7,941 nucleotides of DNA from Hyphomicrobiales bacterium (lineage in GTDB: Bacteria; Pseudomonadota; Alphaproteobacteria; Rhizobiales; JALURZ01): the NCBI GenBank assembly GCA_027058735.1, contig JALURZ010000252.1, forward strand, positions 1 to 7,941. Reading direction: 5' to 3'. Below are positions 1 to 5,983 of the stretch, in pieces (within the stretch, counting starts at the first letter, position 1; the number at the start of each line of letters is the position of its first letter). A program made the position numbers and the translations under genes. The notes under the pieces are model-generated. The model ran no database searches, was not told where the DNA came from, and saw nothing but the letters and a program-made list of their open reading frames with translations.

Positions 1-84
1 CCCGATCATTGCAGCACCCATGGCCGGGGCATCGCCGCCAGCGCCGGCGTCGATGCCCCGGCCATGGGTGCTGCAATGATCGGG
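1..84. repeat. near-perfect 84-bp palindrome at the window edge (likely fold-back)
   Basis: Bases 1-34 are the exact reverse complement of bases 51-84. Inside these arms only the 35/50 pair mismatches, and 36-39 then pair with 46-49 around a 6-base loop (40-45). The right arm reads as normal coding sequence of a nitronate monooxygenase-type gene on the minus strand. The left arm is an inverted copy that destroys the reading frame. The palindrome begins at the very first base, so it may extend beyond the window. The simplest explanation is a snap-back or chimeric end made during amplification or assembly, primed at the small inner hairpin. A real inverted duplication cannot be excluded from this sequence alone. 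Confidence 0.9.
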
Positions 85-128
85 TGCTCGATGCCGAGCA
101 GTTCGCTCAGCCGGGTGTCCGGCCACAT
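6..128 (-). CDS. nitronate monooxygenase-type flavoprotein, N-terminal fragment cut by palindrome
   Basis: The reading frame starts at ATG 128-126 with a good ribosome-binding site (AGGAG, 136-140) seven bases upstream. The peptide begins MWPDTRLSELLGIEH, followed by PIIAAPMAGASTPALAA. This is the typical opening of the nitronate monooxygenase (2-nitropropane dioxygenase) TIM-barrel family, FMN enzymes that oxidise nitronates; FabK-type enoyl reductases share the fold. The family normally continues with a glycine-rich stretch and runs to more than 300 residues. Here, after about codon 32, the frame enters the inverted copy and stops at 6-8, so the apparent 40-residue product is not a real protein end. 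The gene lies 19 bases downstream of the cimA stop codon, so the two are probably co-transcribed. Exact substrate is unknown. Confidence is for family and start; the true 3' end is not in the window. Confidence 0.75.
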   Translation of the reverse strand: MWPDTRLSELLGIEHPIIAAPMAGASTPALAAMPRPWVLQ

Positions 129-147
129 GGATTTTCTCCTGTTGCGC

Positions 148-1755
148 CTAAGGCGCCGGGGCGCCGGCGCGGATCAACTGGTAGGTGATGGAATCGAGCA
201 GCGCCTGAAACGAGGCGTCCACGATATTGGGCGACACGCCCACCGTAAACCAGCGCGCGCCATTGGCCCCGGCGGATTCGATCAGCACCCGGGTGGTCGC
301 GCCGGTGCCGCCATTGAGGATGCGCACCTTGAAATCGACCAGCCGCAGCTCGGCGATATAGCCGGAATATATGCCAAGGTCCTTGCGCAGCGCCATGTCG
401 AGCGCATTGACCGGGCCGTTACCCTCGCCCACCGAACTGATCCGCTCGCCGCCGACATTGATCTTGACCACCGCCTCCGACACGGTCACCAGTTGGCCCA
501 GAGCGTTGTGGCGCTTTTCGACCATCACGCGAAACCCTTCGACCGTGAAAAATTCCGGCACCGTCCCCAGCGTGCGCCGCGCCAGCAGTTCAAACGAGGC
601 TTCGGCCCCTTCATAGGAGTAGCCCTGCGCCTCGCGCCGCTTGACCTTGTCGAGCAGCGTGGCGACGCGCGGATCGTCCTTTTCGGCGTCGATGCCGTGG
701 CGCGACAGCTCGGCCAGGATATTGGACTTGCCCGCCTGGTCGGAGACCAGCAGCTTGCGGCGGTTGCCGACCGCTTCGGGGGGCACATGTTCATAGGTCT
801 TCGGGTCTTTCTGCACGGCGGATACATGAATGCCGCCCTTGTGGGCGAACGCCGCCTCGCCGACATAGGCGGCGTGGCGCTGCGGCGCCTGATTGAGGAT
901 CTCGTCGAGCACCCGCGACACATGGGTCAGCTTGCCCAGTTGTTCGGGGGTCATGCCGGTTTCGAAACGACCGGCGAATTCGGCTTTGAGCATCAGTGTC
1001 GGGATCAGCGCCATCAGATTGGCGTTGCCGCAGCGCTCCCCCAGACCGTTGATGGTGCCCTGGATCTGGCGCACGCCCGCGCGCACCGCGGCCAGCGTGT
1101 TGGCGACCGCGTTTTCGGTGTCATTGTGGGTGTGGATGCCGAGGCGTTCGCCGGGCAGTTTTTCCGCCACTTCCGCGACGATCGCCTCGACCTCATGGGG
1201 CAGCGTGCCGCCATTGGTGTCGCACAGAACCGCCCAGCGCGCACCGGCCTCAAGGGCCGCCGCGGCGCATGACAGCGCATAGTCGCGATTGGCCTTGTAG
1301 CCATCGAAAAAATGCTCGCAGTCGATCATCGGCTCCCTGCCCCTGGCCGCGACCGCCTCCACCGACCGGGTGATGCATTCGATGTTTTCCTCGCCCGAGA
1401 TGCCCAGCGCCACCTCCACATGGTAGTCCCAGGCCTTGGCCACCAGGCACACCGCATCCGCGTCCCCATCGAGCACCATGGCAAGCCCCGGATCGTTGGC
1501 CGCGCTGCGCCCGGCCCGCTTGGTCATGCCGAACGCGGTGAAGCGCGCCTGTTTGAGGGCGGGTTTTCGGGCAAAGAATTCCGTATCGATCGGATTGGCG
1601 CCGGGATAGCCGCCCTCGATATAGTCGATGCCCAGTTCATCGAGCATGCGCGCGACCAGCGCCTTGTCCTCAAGCGAAAAATCGACCCCATGGGTCTGCG
1701 CCCCGTCGCGCAGCGTGGTGTCGAACAGATACAGGCGGTCCTTGCCGGTGGTCAT
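148..1755 (-). CDS. cimA: citramalate synthase
   Basis: The 535-residue product should condense pyruvate and acetyl-CoA to (R)-citramalate, the first step of the threonine-independent route to 2-oxobutyrate and isoleucine, in the cytoplasm. The N-terminal HMGL-like TIM barrel (about residues 7-275) shows FDTTLRDGAQ (11-20; Asp12 as metal ligand, Arg16 catalytic), HTHND (208-212; metal-binding histidines) and NGLGERCGN (236-244). A linker with AFAHKGGIHVSAV (302-314) follows. The C-terminal LeuA-type regulatory and dimer domain spans about residues 400-530. The long form and the opening fit the CimA subfamily better than LeuA (2-isopropylmalate synthase) or homocitrate synthase, the main alternatives. 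The ATG start has AAAGGA at 1764-1769, eight bases upstream. Feedback by isoleucine is usual for the family but is not shown by the sequence. A nitronate monooxygenase-type gene follows after 19 bases, and cysS lies upstream on the same strand across a repeat-bearing gap. Confidence 0.92.
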   Translation of the reverse strand: MTTGKDRLYLFDTTLRDGAQTHGVDFSLEDKALVARMLDELGIDYIEGGYPGANPIDTEFFARKPALKQARFTAFGMTKRAGRSAANDPGLAMVLDGDADAVCLVAKAWDYHVEVALGISGEENIECITRSVEAVAARGREPMIDCEHFFDGYKANRDYALSCAAAALEAGARWAVLCDTNGGTLPHEVEAIVAEVAEKLPGERLGIHTHNDTENAVANTLAAVRAGVRQIQGTINGLGERCGNANLMALIPTLMLKAEFAGRFETGMTPEQLGKLTHVSRVLDEILNQAPQRHAAYVGEAAFAHKGGIHVSAVQKDPKTYEHVPPEAVGNRRKLLVSDQAGKSNILAELSRHGIDAEKDDPRVATLLDKVKRREAQGYSYEGAEASFELLARRTLGTVPEFFTVEGFRVMVEKRHNALGQLVTVSEAVVKINVGGERISSVGEGNGPVNALDMALRKDLGIYSGYIAELRLVDFKVRILNGGTGATTRVLIESAGANGARWFTVGVSPNIVDASFQALLDSITYQLIRAGAPAP

Positions 1756-1811
1756 GGTGTTTGTCCTTTAATCCGCCGCACGCGCCCATTGTGGCAACAA
1801 GCGCGTTTCGT

Positions 1812-1846
1812 GGATGCTGGACCCCGGCTCAAGGCCGGGGTGACGG
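1812..1846 (-). repeat. palindromic intergenic repeat, copy 1
   Basis: Read on the minus strand this copy begins CCGTCACCCCGG and ends CCAGCATCC. It forms an 8-bp stem (1821-1828 with 1834-1841, A-T pair at the base) with a 5-base loop. It matches copy 2 (1881-1917) in the opposite orientation. Such CCGTCA-stem-ATCC units resemble short palindromes scattered between genes in many alphaproteobacteria. The five-T run at 1847-1851 follows the hairpin only on the plus strand, so it would terminate antisense rather than cysS transcription. Confidence 0.7.
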
Positions 1847-1880
1847 TTTTTCGTGTATGTCCGAGCCGGATCACCCCCCA

Positions 1881-1917
1881 CCGTCATTACCCGGCTTGAC
1901 CGGGCAATCCGGCATCC
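1881..1917 (+). repeat. palindromic intergenic repeat, copy 2
   Basis: Read on the plus strand it starts CCGTCATTACCCGG and ends CCGGCATCC. The core is a 5-bp stem (1890-1894 with 1900-1904) extended by three pairs beyond one mismatch. It is the inverted partner of copy 1, 34 bases away, so in RNA the two units could also pair with each other and form one long structure between cysS and cimA. No T-run follows on the minus strand, so an intrinsic terminator for cysS is not supported. Confidence 0.68.
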
Positions 1918-1970
1918 GCTGGACGCACCCGCCCACCCATTGGGAATGTCCTGGCCTGTGCTTGTTCGGT

Positions 1971-3350
1971 TCACTGCTTCAGCTCCCACGTCGTGCCGTC
2001 AGGCCCGTCTTTCAGCACGACGCCCATGGCATCGAGTTGATCGCGGATGCGGTCGGCTTCCGTGAAATCCCTGTCCGCGCGGGCCTTGTTGCGGGCGGCG
2101 ATGAGCGTGTCGATGATCTTTTCATCGACCGTCGCACCGGGTTTTGCCGCAAACCACTCCAGATGGGTCTTTTGCAGCAATCCCAGCATATTGGCCGACG
2201 CGCGGAAGATATGAATGAGATCGGCCATCGGTTTTCCGGAAACCGGGCCGCGAATTTCGTCGTACATTTCGTGCAGCCGGGTGATCGCGGCGGGGGTATT
2301 CAAATCGTCCGACAGCACCTCGACAATCCGCGAATCGACATCGCCGGGCTCTCTCAGATGGATATGATCATACCAGTCGTCCAGCGTCTTTTGCGCTTCG
2401 CGCAGCCGCCTGAGCGTCCAGTCCAGCGGCTTGCGGTAATGGGTCATGAGCATCTGCAGGCGCAGCACCTCGCCGGGCCAGTCCTTCAGCAACTCATTGA
2501 CGGTGGTGAAATTCCCCTCCGACTTCGACATCTTGCGGCCCTCCACCTGGAGGTAGCCGTTGTGCATCCACACATTCGCCATCTTGTCGGTGCCGTGGGC
2601 GCAGCGCGACTGGGCGAGTTCGTTTTCGTGGTGGGGGAACACCAGATCGATGCCGCCGCCGTGGATATCGAAGACCTCGCCCAGATAGGCTTTCGACATC
2701 GCCGAGCATTCGATGTGCCAGCCGGGCCGGCCCCGGCCCCAGGGTGAGTCCCATCCGGGCTGCTCGTCGGTAGACGGCTTCCACAACACACTGTCGGCGG
2801 GATTTTTCTTGTAGGGCGCGACCTCGACCCGGGCGCCGGCGATCATTTCATCCAGCGAGCGCCCCGACAACTGCCCGTAGTCCGGCACTGCGGCGGTGTC
2901 CAGCAGCATGTGCCCCTCGGCTTCGTATGCGAACCCTTTCGATTCGAGCACGCCGATCATCCCGATCATTTCCCTGATATGCCCGGTGCAGGCCGGTTCA
3001 TGGGTCGGCTCGAGCACGCCCAGCGCCGCGATATCCTCGTGAAACTGCCGGGTCGTTTCGCGCGTGACCTTGGCGATCGCCTCGTTCAGGGGCATGCCGG
3101 GATAGTCCTGCGCCGCGCGCGCGTTGATCTTGTCGTCCACATCGGTGATGTTGCGCACATAGGTCACTTTTGGATAGAGATGGCGCAGCAGGCGGAACAG
3201 CACATCGAACACGATGACCGGGCGGGCATTGCCGATATGGGCGAAATCATAGACCGTCGGCCCGCACACATACATTCTGACATGGTCCGGATCGATCGGC
3301 TCGAACGGGTCTTTCGCGCGCGTCAGCGTGTTGTAGAGTTTGAGCGGCAA
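1971..3350 (-). CDS. cysS: cysteinyl-tRNA synthetase
   Basis: This class I aminoacyl-tRNA synthetase activates cysteine with ATP and charges tRNA-Cys in the cytoplasm. From the TTG start chosen here the product has 459 residues, close to E. coli CysS. Visible features are the HIGH-type motif HIGN (38-41), the KMSKS loop (273-277) and zinc ligands matching the known set: Cys29, Cys215, His240 and Glu244. A helical DALR-type domain and C-terminal tail end in WELKQ. The start is uncertain. TTG 3350-3348 gives MPLKLYNTLTR, matching how family members usually begin, and has AAGGGA (3357-3362) six bases upstream. An in-frame ATG at 3380 would add ten residues but has no clear ribosome-binding site. 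The gene diverges from the iron-sulfur gene at 3550; cimA follows downstream on the same strand. Confidence 0.95.
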   Translation of the reverse strand: MPLKLYNTLTRAKDPFEPIDPDHVRMYVCGPTVYDFAHIGNARPVIVFDVLFRLLRHLYPKVTYVRNITDVDDKINARAAQDYPGMPLNEAIAKVTRETTRQFHEDIAALGVLEPTHEPACTGHIREMIGMIGVLESKGFAYEAEGHMLLDTAAVPDYGQLSGRSLDEMIAGARVEVAPYKKNPADSVLWKPSTDEQPGWDSPWGRGRPGWHIECSAMSKAYLGEVFDIHGGGIDLVFPHHENELAQSRCAHGTDKMANVWMHNGYLQVEGRKMSKSEGNFTTVNELLKDWPGEVLRLQMLMTHYRKPLDWTLRRLREAQKTLDDWYDHIHLREPGDVDSRIVEVLSDDLNTPAAITRLHEMYDEIRGPVSGKPMADLIHIFRASANMLGLLQKTHLEWFAAKPGATVDEKIIDTLIAARNKARADRDFTEADRIRDQLDAMGVVLKDGPDGTTWELKQ

Positions 3351-3356
3351 AGCGTA

Positions 3357-3364
3357 TCCCTTCC
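3357..3364 (-). promoter_or_regulatory. ribosome-binding site supporting the TTG start of cysS
   Basis: Minus-strand GGAAGGGA ends six bases before TTG 3350-3348, an ideal spacing. The in-frame ATG at 3380 lies upstream of this site and would translate through it, which argues that the TTG is the real initiation codon. Confidence 0.55.
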
Positions 3365-3445
3365 GCTGGCGGGAACGCATCCGGGATCACTTTTTTGAAC
3401 AAAACGGAAAACGGCCGCGCCAGCGCCTGTGCTAGCTGGTAATAA

Positions 3446-3468
3446 TGCCCGGGCAAATGATAATTTGC
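3446..3468. promoter_or_regulatory. overlapping dyads in the divergent cysS / iron-sulfur gene region (possible operator or promoter)
   Basis: The roughly 200-base divergent region contains a 10-base palindrome TGCCCGGGCA (3446-3455) that overlaps a second perfect dyad GCAAAT-GATA-ATTTGC (3453-3468). The centre of the second dyad includes GATAAT (3459-3464), which could be a -10 element for the plus-strand gene. The matching -35 (around 3436-3441, CTGGTA) is poor. The AT-rich dyad loosely recalls iron-responsive (Fur-type) boxes, which would suit an iron-sulfur gene, but the match is too short to claim that. No other clear promoter was found in 3381-3549. Confidence 0.25.
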
Positions 3469-3549
3469 GGTATATGCCGGCGCGGTTCCATGGCCGCGAC
3501 ACTGCCCCGCGAGGAAACGCACGTCAAGGGCGAATGAGGCGGCTGGATC

Positions 3550-4215
3550 ATGACCACTATTCCTGAACAGATTGGCGAAAGGTTGCGCGCGGACGGATTT
3601 TTGGTGCGCGGCGGATTTTATCCAGATGCCGCGCACGGCGCGCCGGACGGCGTCGCGACCATCCTTATTATCGGCAATGCCGGGCCGGACATGTGGCGGG
3701 CGTTTTCAAAAGCCCGGCGCGACGAACCAAGCCCGCTGGACAACTGGACCAAACGGGTCATCGATCCGGTGGCCGAAGCGTTCGGCGCTCGCGCCGTCTA
3801 CCCTTCCGATGGCCCCCCCTTCGTGCCGTTCCAGCGCTGGGCGGTGGCGACCGGTGATGTGTTCCCCTCCCCCATCAAGCCTTTGATCCATCCCGAATAC
3901 GGCCTGTGGCACGCCTATCGCGGTGCGCTCCTGTTTGCGGAAAAACTGCCGCTGCCCGCAGTGGCTGTCGCCGAAAACCCCTGCGAGACCTGCGCGGACA
4001 GGCCCTGCCTGACCGCCTGTCCGGTCGGCGCGCTGGCGCCTCAGGAAACCGACATTCCCGCCTGCGCGGCCCATGTGCGCTCGGATGCCGGAACGGACTG
4101 CCGGACCCTGAGCTGCCGGGCGCGGCGCGCCTGCCCGGTCGGCGTTGAGTACGTCTACGAGCCGGATCAGGCCGCCCACCACATGGCCGCGTTCCTCGGC
4201 TCGCGGGGGATCTGA
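3550..4215 (+). CDS. CblC/QueG-like protein with two predicted [4Fe-4S] clusters, function unknown
   Basis: The product has 221 residues and no signal peptide or membrane segment. The N-terminal 140 residues contain TILIIGNAGPDMW (37-49), SPLDNWTKRVIDPVAEAF (61-78), PFQRWA (93-98) and LIHPEYGLWHAYRG (112-125). These recall the order of motifs in the B12-processing protein CblC/MMACHC (DPVD, QR, IHPRFGGWFAIRG), where the last arginine corresponds to Arg124 here. The C-terminal part has eight cysteines: Cys145, 148, 153 and 157 in a CxxCxxxxCxxxCP ferredoxin motif, then Cys172, 184, 189 and 195 (the last before Pro). Two clusters beside such a domain resemble QueG (epoxyqueuosine reductase), but this protein is much shorter and lacks QueG's usual C-terminal extension. 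A role in cobalamin reduction or a B12-dependent redox step is inference. The ATG start has GAGG (3536-3539) ten bases upstream. It is probably monocistronic: cysS diverges upstream and the PLP gene converges 8 bases downstream. Database entries may simply say ferredoxin. Confidence 0.85.
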   Translation: MTTIPEQIGERLRADGFLVRGGFYPDAAHGAPDGVATILIIGNAGPDMWRAFSKARRDEPSPLDNWTKRVIDPVAEAFGARAVYPSDGPPFVPFQRWAVATGDVFPSPIKPLIHPEYGLWHAYRGALLFAEKLPLPAVAVAENPCETCADRPCLTACPVGALAPQETDIPACAAHVRSDAGTDCRTLSCRARRACPVGVEYVYEPDQAAHHMAAFLGSRGI

Positions 4216-4223
4216 GGGTTCCC

Positions 4224-5432
4224 CTACCCCATCGCCTGTTCGAGGTCGCGGCACAGGTCGGCCGGGTCCTCGAGGCCGACCGAGAGGCGGAACAGGCCAT
4301 CGCCGGCGAGCGCGCGATAAGAGTCAAGCGCCGCACCCTCCAGACGGAAGGACGACTCCATCATCGCCCCGGTGCCGATCCAGAAGATCAAAGAGCGGTG
4401 ATGGCCCAGCGAGACCGCATGATGGATGATCTCGAGCCGTTTGGCCAGCCGCCGGGCCATGGCCTCACCGTCCGCGACCTGAAACGCGATCATGCCGGAA
4501 AAATTGTCCATCTGCCTCTTGGCCAGCGCATGCTGGGGATGGGATACAAGGCCTGGATAGAGCACGCGCTTGACTTTCGCGTGGTCTTCGAGAAATTTCG
4601 CCAGCACCAGCGCGCCCTCCTCATGGGCCTTCATGCGCAGCGGCAGGGTGGCGGCCCCGCGCATGATGAGCCAGGCGTTGAACGGGCTGATGACGCCGCC
4701 ATAGTGAATGCCCGCCTCGACATTGAGGGCGGCCATCGCTTGGGCGCCGCCGATCACCGCGCCGCCAAGCGCATCGCCATGGCCGCCGATATATTTGGTC
4801 AGGGAATGGATCACATAATCCGCCCCCAGTTCCAGCGGCCGGGTGGCGATCGGCGTGGCGAAGGTCGAATCGATGGCCACCAGCGCGCCGGCCTGATGGG
4901 CGATTTTGGAGATCGCGGCGATATCGGCGAGCCGCAGGGTCGGGTTGGCGGGGCTTTCGAGCCAGACCATTTTCGTTTCGGCACGCAGCGCATTGGCGAC
5001 ATTGGCGGGATCGGATGTGTCCACCAGGCTCACCTCGATCTGGAAGCGCGGCAGGGTGTCGCGCACCAGTTCGGCGGTGCCCGCATAGTTGGTGTCCGCC
5101 GCGATCAGATGATCGCCAGATTTGAGCAGGCTGAACAGCACGGCGGACGAGGCCGCCATGCCGGAGGCAAAGGACACGCACCCCTCCCCGCCTTCGAGCG
5201 CGGCCAGTTTGCGGTCGAGCTGGCGCGCGGTCGGGTTGCCCCAGCGCGAATAGAGAAAGCCGCTGTCGCCATCCAGATTGTGGGCGGAAAATCCGGCCGG
5301 CTCGTCGCTGGCGAAGGTGGTCGACATCACCAGATTGGGCGAGGATGCGCCGGTCACCGGGTCGGGCGCTTCGCCGCCGTGAACCGCGGTGGTGCGGATG
5401 CCTTGCGCGTCATTGCGGGTATGCCTGGTCAT
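4224..5432 (-). CDS. Cys/Met-metabolism PLP-dependent enzyme (cystathionine gamma-synthase/lyase-like)
   Basis: This 402-residue protein belongs to the trans-sulfuration PLP family (cystathionine gamma-synthase, gamma-lyase, methionine gamma-lyase, O-acetylhomoserine sulfhydrylase). Visible sites are YSRWGNPT (61-68; phosphate-contacting Tyr and Arg), Tyr116 stacking on the cofactor, Asp188 in DSTFATP, the PLP-binding Lys213 in HSLTKYIGGHGD, and Arg382 in FRLSVGLED for the substrate carboxylate. The position after Tyr116 is Ala-Gly, not the Gly-Cys of classical methionine gamma-lyase. The segment usually read as SLGGVESL is SLGHHRSLIFW (341-351) here. These differences suggest a divergent subgroup, so the exact reaction cannot be fixed. 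The ATG overlaps the stop codon of the upstream membrane-protein gene by four bases (5429-5432), indicating coupled translation in an operon with nadE. The 3' end faces the iron-sulfur gene with an 8-base gap and no visible terminator. Confidence 0.88.
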   Translation of the reverse strand: MTRHTRNDAQGIRTTAVHGGEAPDPVTGASSPNLVMSTTFASDEPAGFSAHNLDGDSGFLYSRWGNPTARQLDRKLAALEGGEGCVSFASGMAASSAVLFSLLKSGDHLIAADTNYAGTAELVRDTLPRFQIEVSLVDTSDPANVANALRAETKMVWLESPANPTLRLADIAAISKIAHQAGALVAIDSTFATPIATRPLELGADYVIHSLTKYIGGHGDALGGAVIGGAQAMAALNVEAGIHYGGVISPFNAWLIMRGAATLPLRMKAHEEGALVLAKFLEDHAKVKRVLYPGLVSHPQHALAKRQMDNFSGMIAFQVADGEAMARRLAKRLEIIHHAVSLGHHRSLIFWIGTGAMMESSFRLEGAALDSYRALAGDGLFRLSVGLEDPADLCRDLEQAMG

Positions 5433-5983
5433 GTCCGCTCAATCCTTTTGCTGATATCAAGTCCACGCGGGGGGCGGTCATCGGGCCGGTGCTGGATCCA
5501 CCGGATTATGGCGCCGGCGAGCGCGCCGATGGGAATATAGACGCCCGCGATCACGAAGGGCGCGGCCGCCAGCACGATCGCCATCACGGTGACGCCGACG
5601 AACGCATTGGCGAACGCCACGATGAAGAAATCCTCGTTCATGTCGGGCATCATGGCGTCGATCAACCCGCTGCCTGCCACGCTCATGGGCAGCAAAAGCA
5701 GGGCGGCGAAAATGGCCAGCACCACGGCAAGCGCGCCGATCAGTCCGCCGAGCCAGAAGCCGCCGGAGTATGGCTTGAATACAATCCGCCACAGCAGCGT
5801 CGTCACCACGAACGCGCTGGCCACAGAGGGCGTCGCGACCACGCTGAACAACAGCCATTTGCCGTCATTGTTTTCCAGCGGAATGACTTCGAACGTGCCC
5901 AGCGCCACCAGCAGCGTGATGAAGGCGGCCGCCAGCCCGGCCTCGATCGCGTGGCGCCAGGCCAGTGAGCCGGTGTTCGTCAT
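5429..5983 (-). CDS. multi-pass membrane protein, function unknown
   Basis: I do not recognise a family for this 184-residue protein. It is strongly hydrophobic, with likely membrane segments at about 12-34, 43-68, 75-102 and 120-162; the last stretch is long enough for two passes, so four or five in total. A short polar N-terminus and a charged C-terminal tail (about 163-184, rich in Arg, Asp and Pro) flank the core. An acidic loop (MPDMNEDFF, 112-120) lies between the third and fourth segments. There is no signal-peptide cleavage site, Walker motif or clear catalytic residue pattern. Its start overlaps the nadE stop by four bases (5980-5983) and its stop overlaps the PLP gene start by four bases, so it is translated as the middle gene of a tight operon. 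A role linked to NAD or sulfur amino-acid metabolism is only guilt by association. Confidence 0.8.
   Translation of the reverse strand: MTNTGSLAWRHAIEAGLAAAFITLLVALGTFEVIPLENNDGKWLLFSVVATPSVASAFVVTTLLWRIVFKPYSGGFWLGGLIGALAVVLAIFAALLLLPMSVAGSGLIDAMMPDMNEDFFIVAFANAFVGVTVMAIVLAAAPFVIAGVYIPIGALAGAIIRWIQHRPDDRPPRGLDISKRIERT

Noticed and set aside
64..1272. Long plus-strand open frame of about 400 codons opposite cimA
   Set aside because: It lies wholly antisense to a gene with clear catalytic motifs, has low-complexity Arg/His/Gly/Ala-rich sequence and no recognisable family; such frames are a by-product of GC-rich codon use.
1822..1851. Hairpin plus T-run as an intrinsic terminator of cysS
   Set aside because: The T-run follows the stem only on the plus strand, whereas cysS and cimA are transcribed on the minus strand; no plus-strand gene ends here.
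3481..3530. Possible cobalamin riboswitch before the CblC-like gene (GACACTGCCCCGCGAGGA resembles part of a B12 box)
   Set aside because: The core B12-box order and the other conserved blocks are missing and the region is short; the resemblance is to a few GC-rich bases only.
4398..5540. Long plus-strand open frame opposite the PLP enzyme
   Set aside because: Antisense shadow of a gene with an intact PLP lysine and family motifs; composition is the same His/Arg/Gly-rich type as other shadows.
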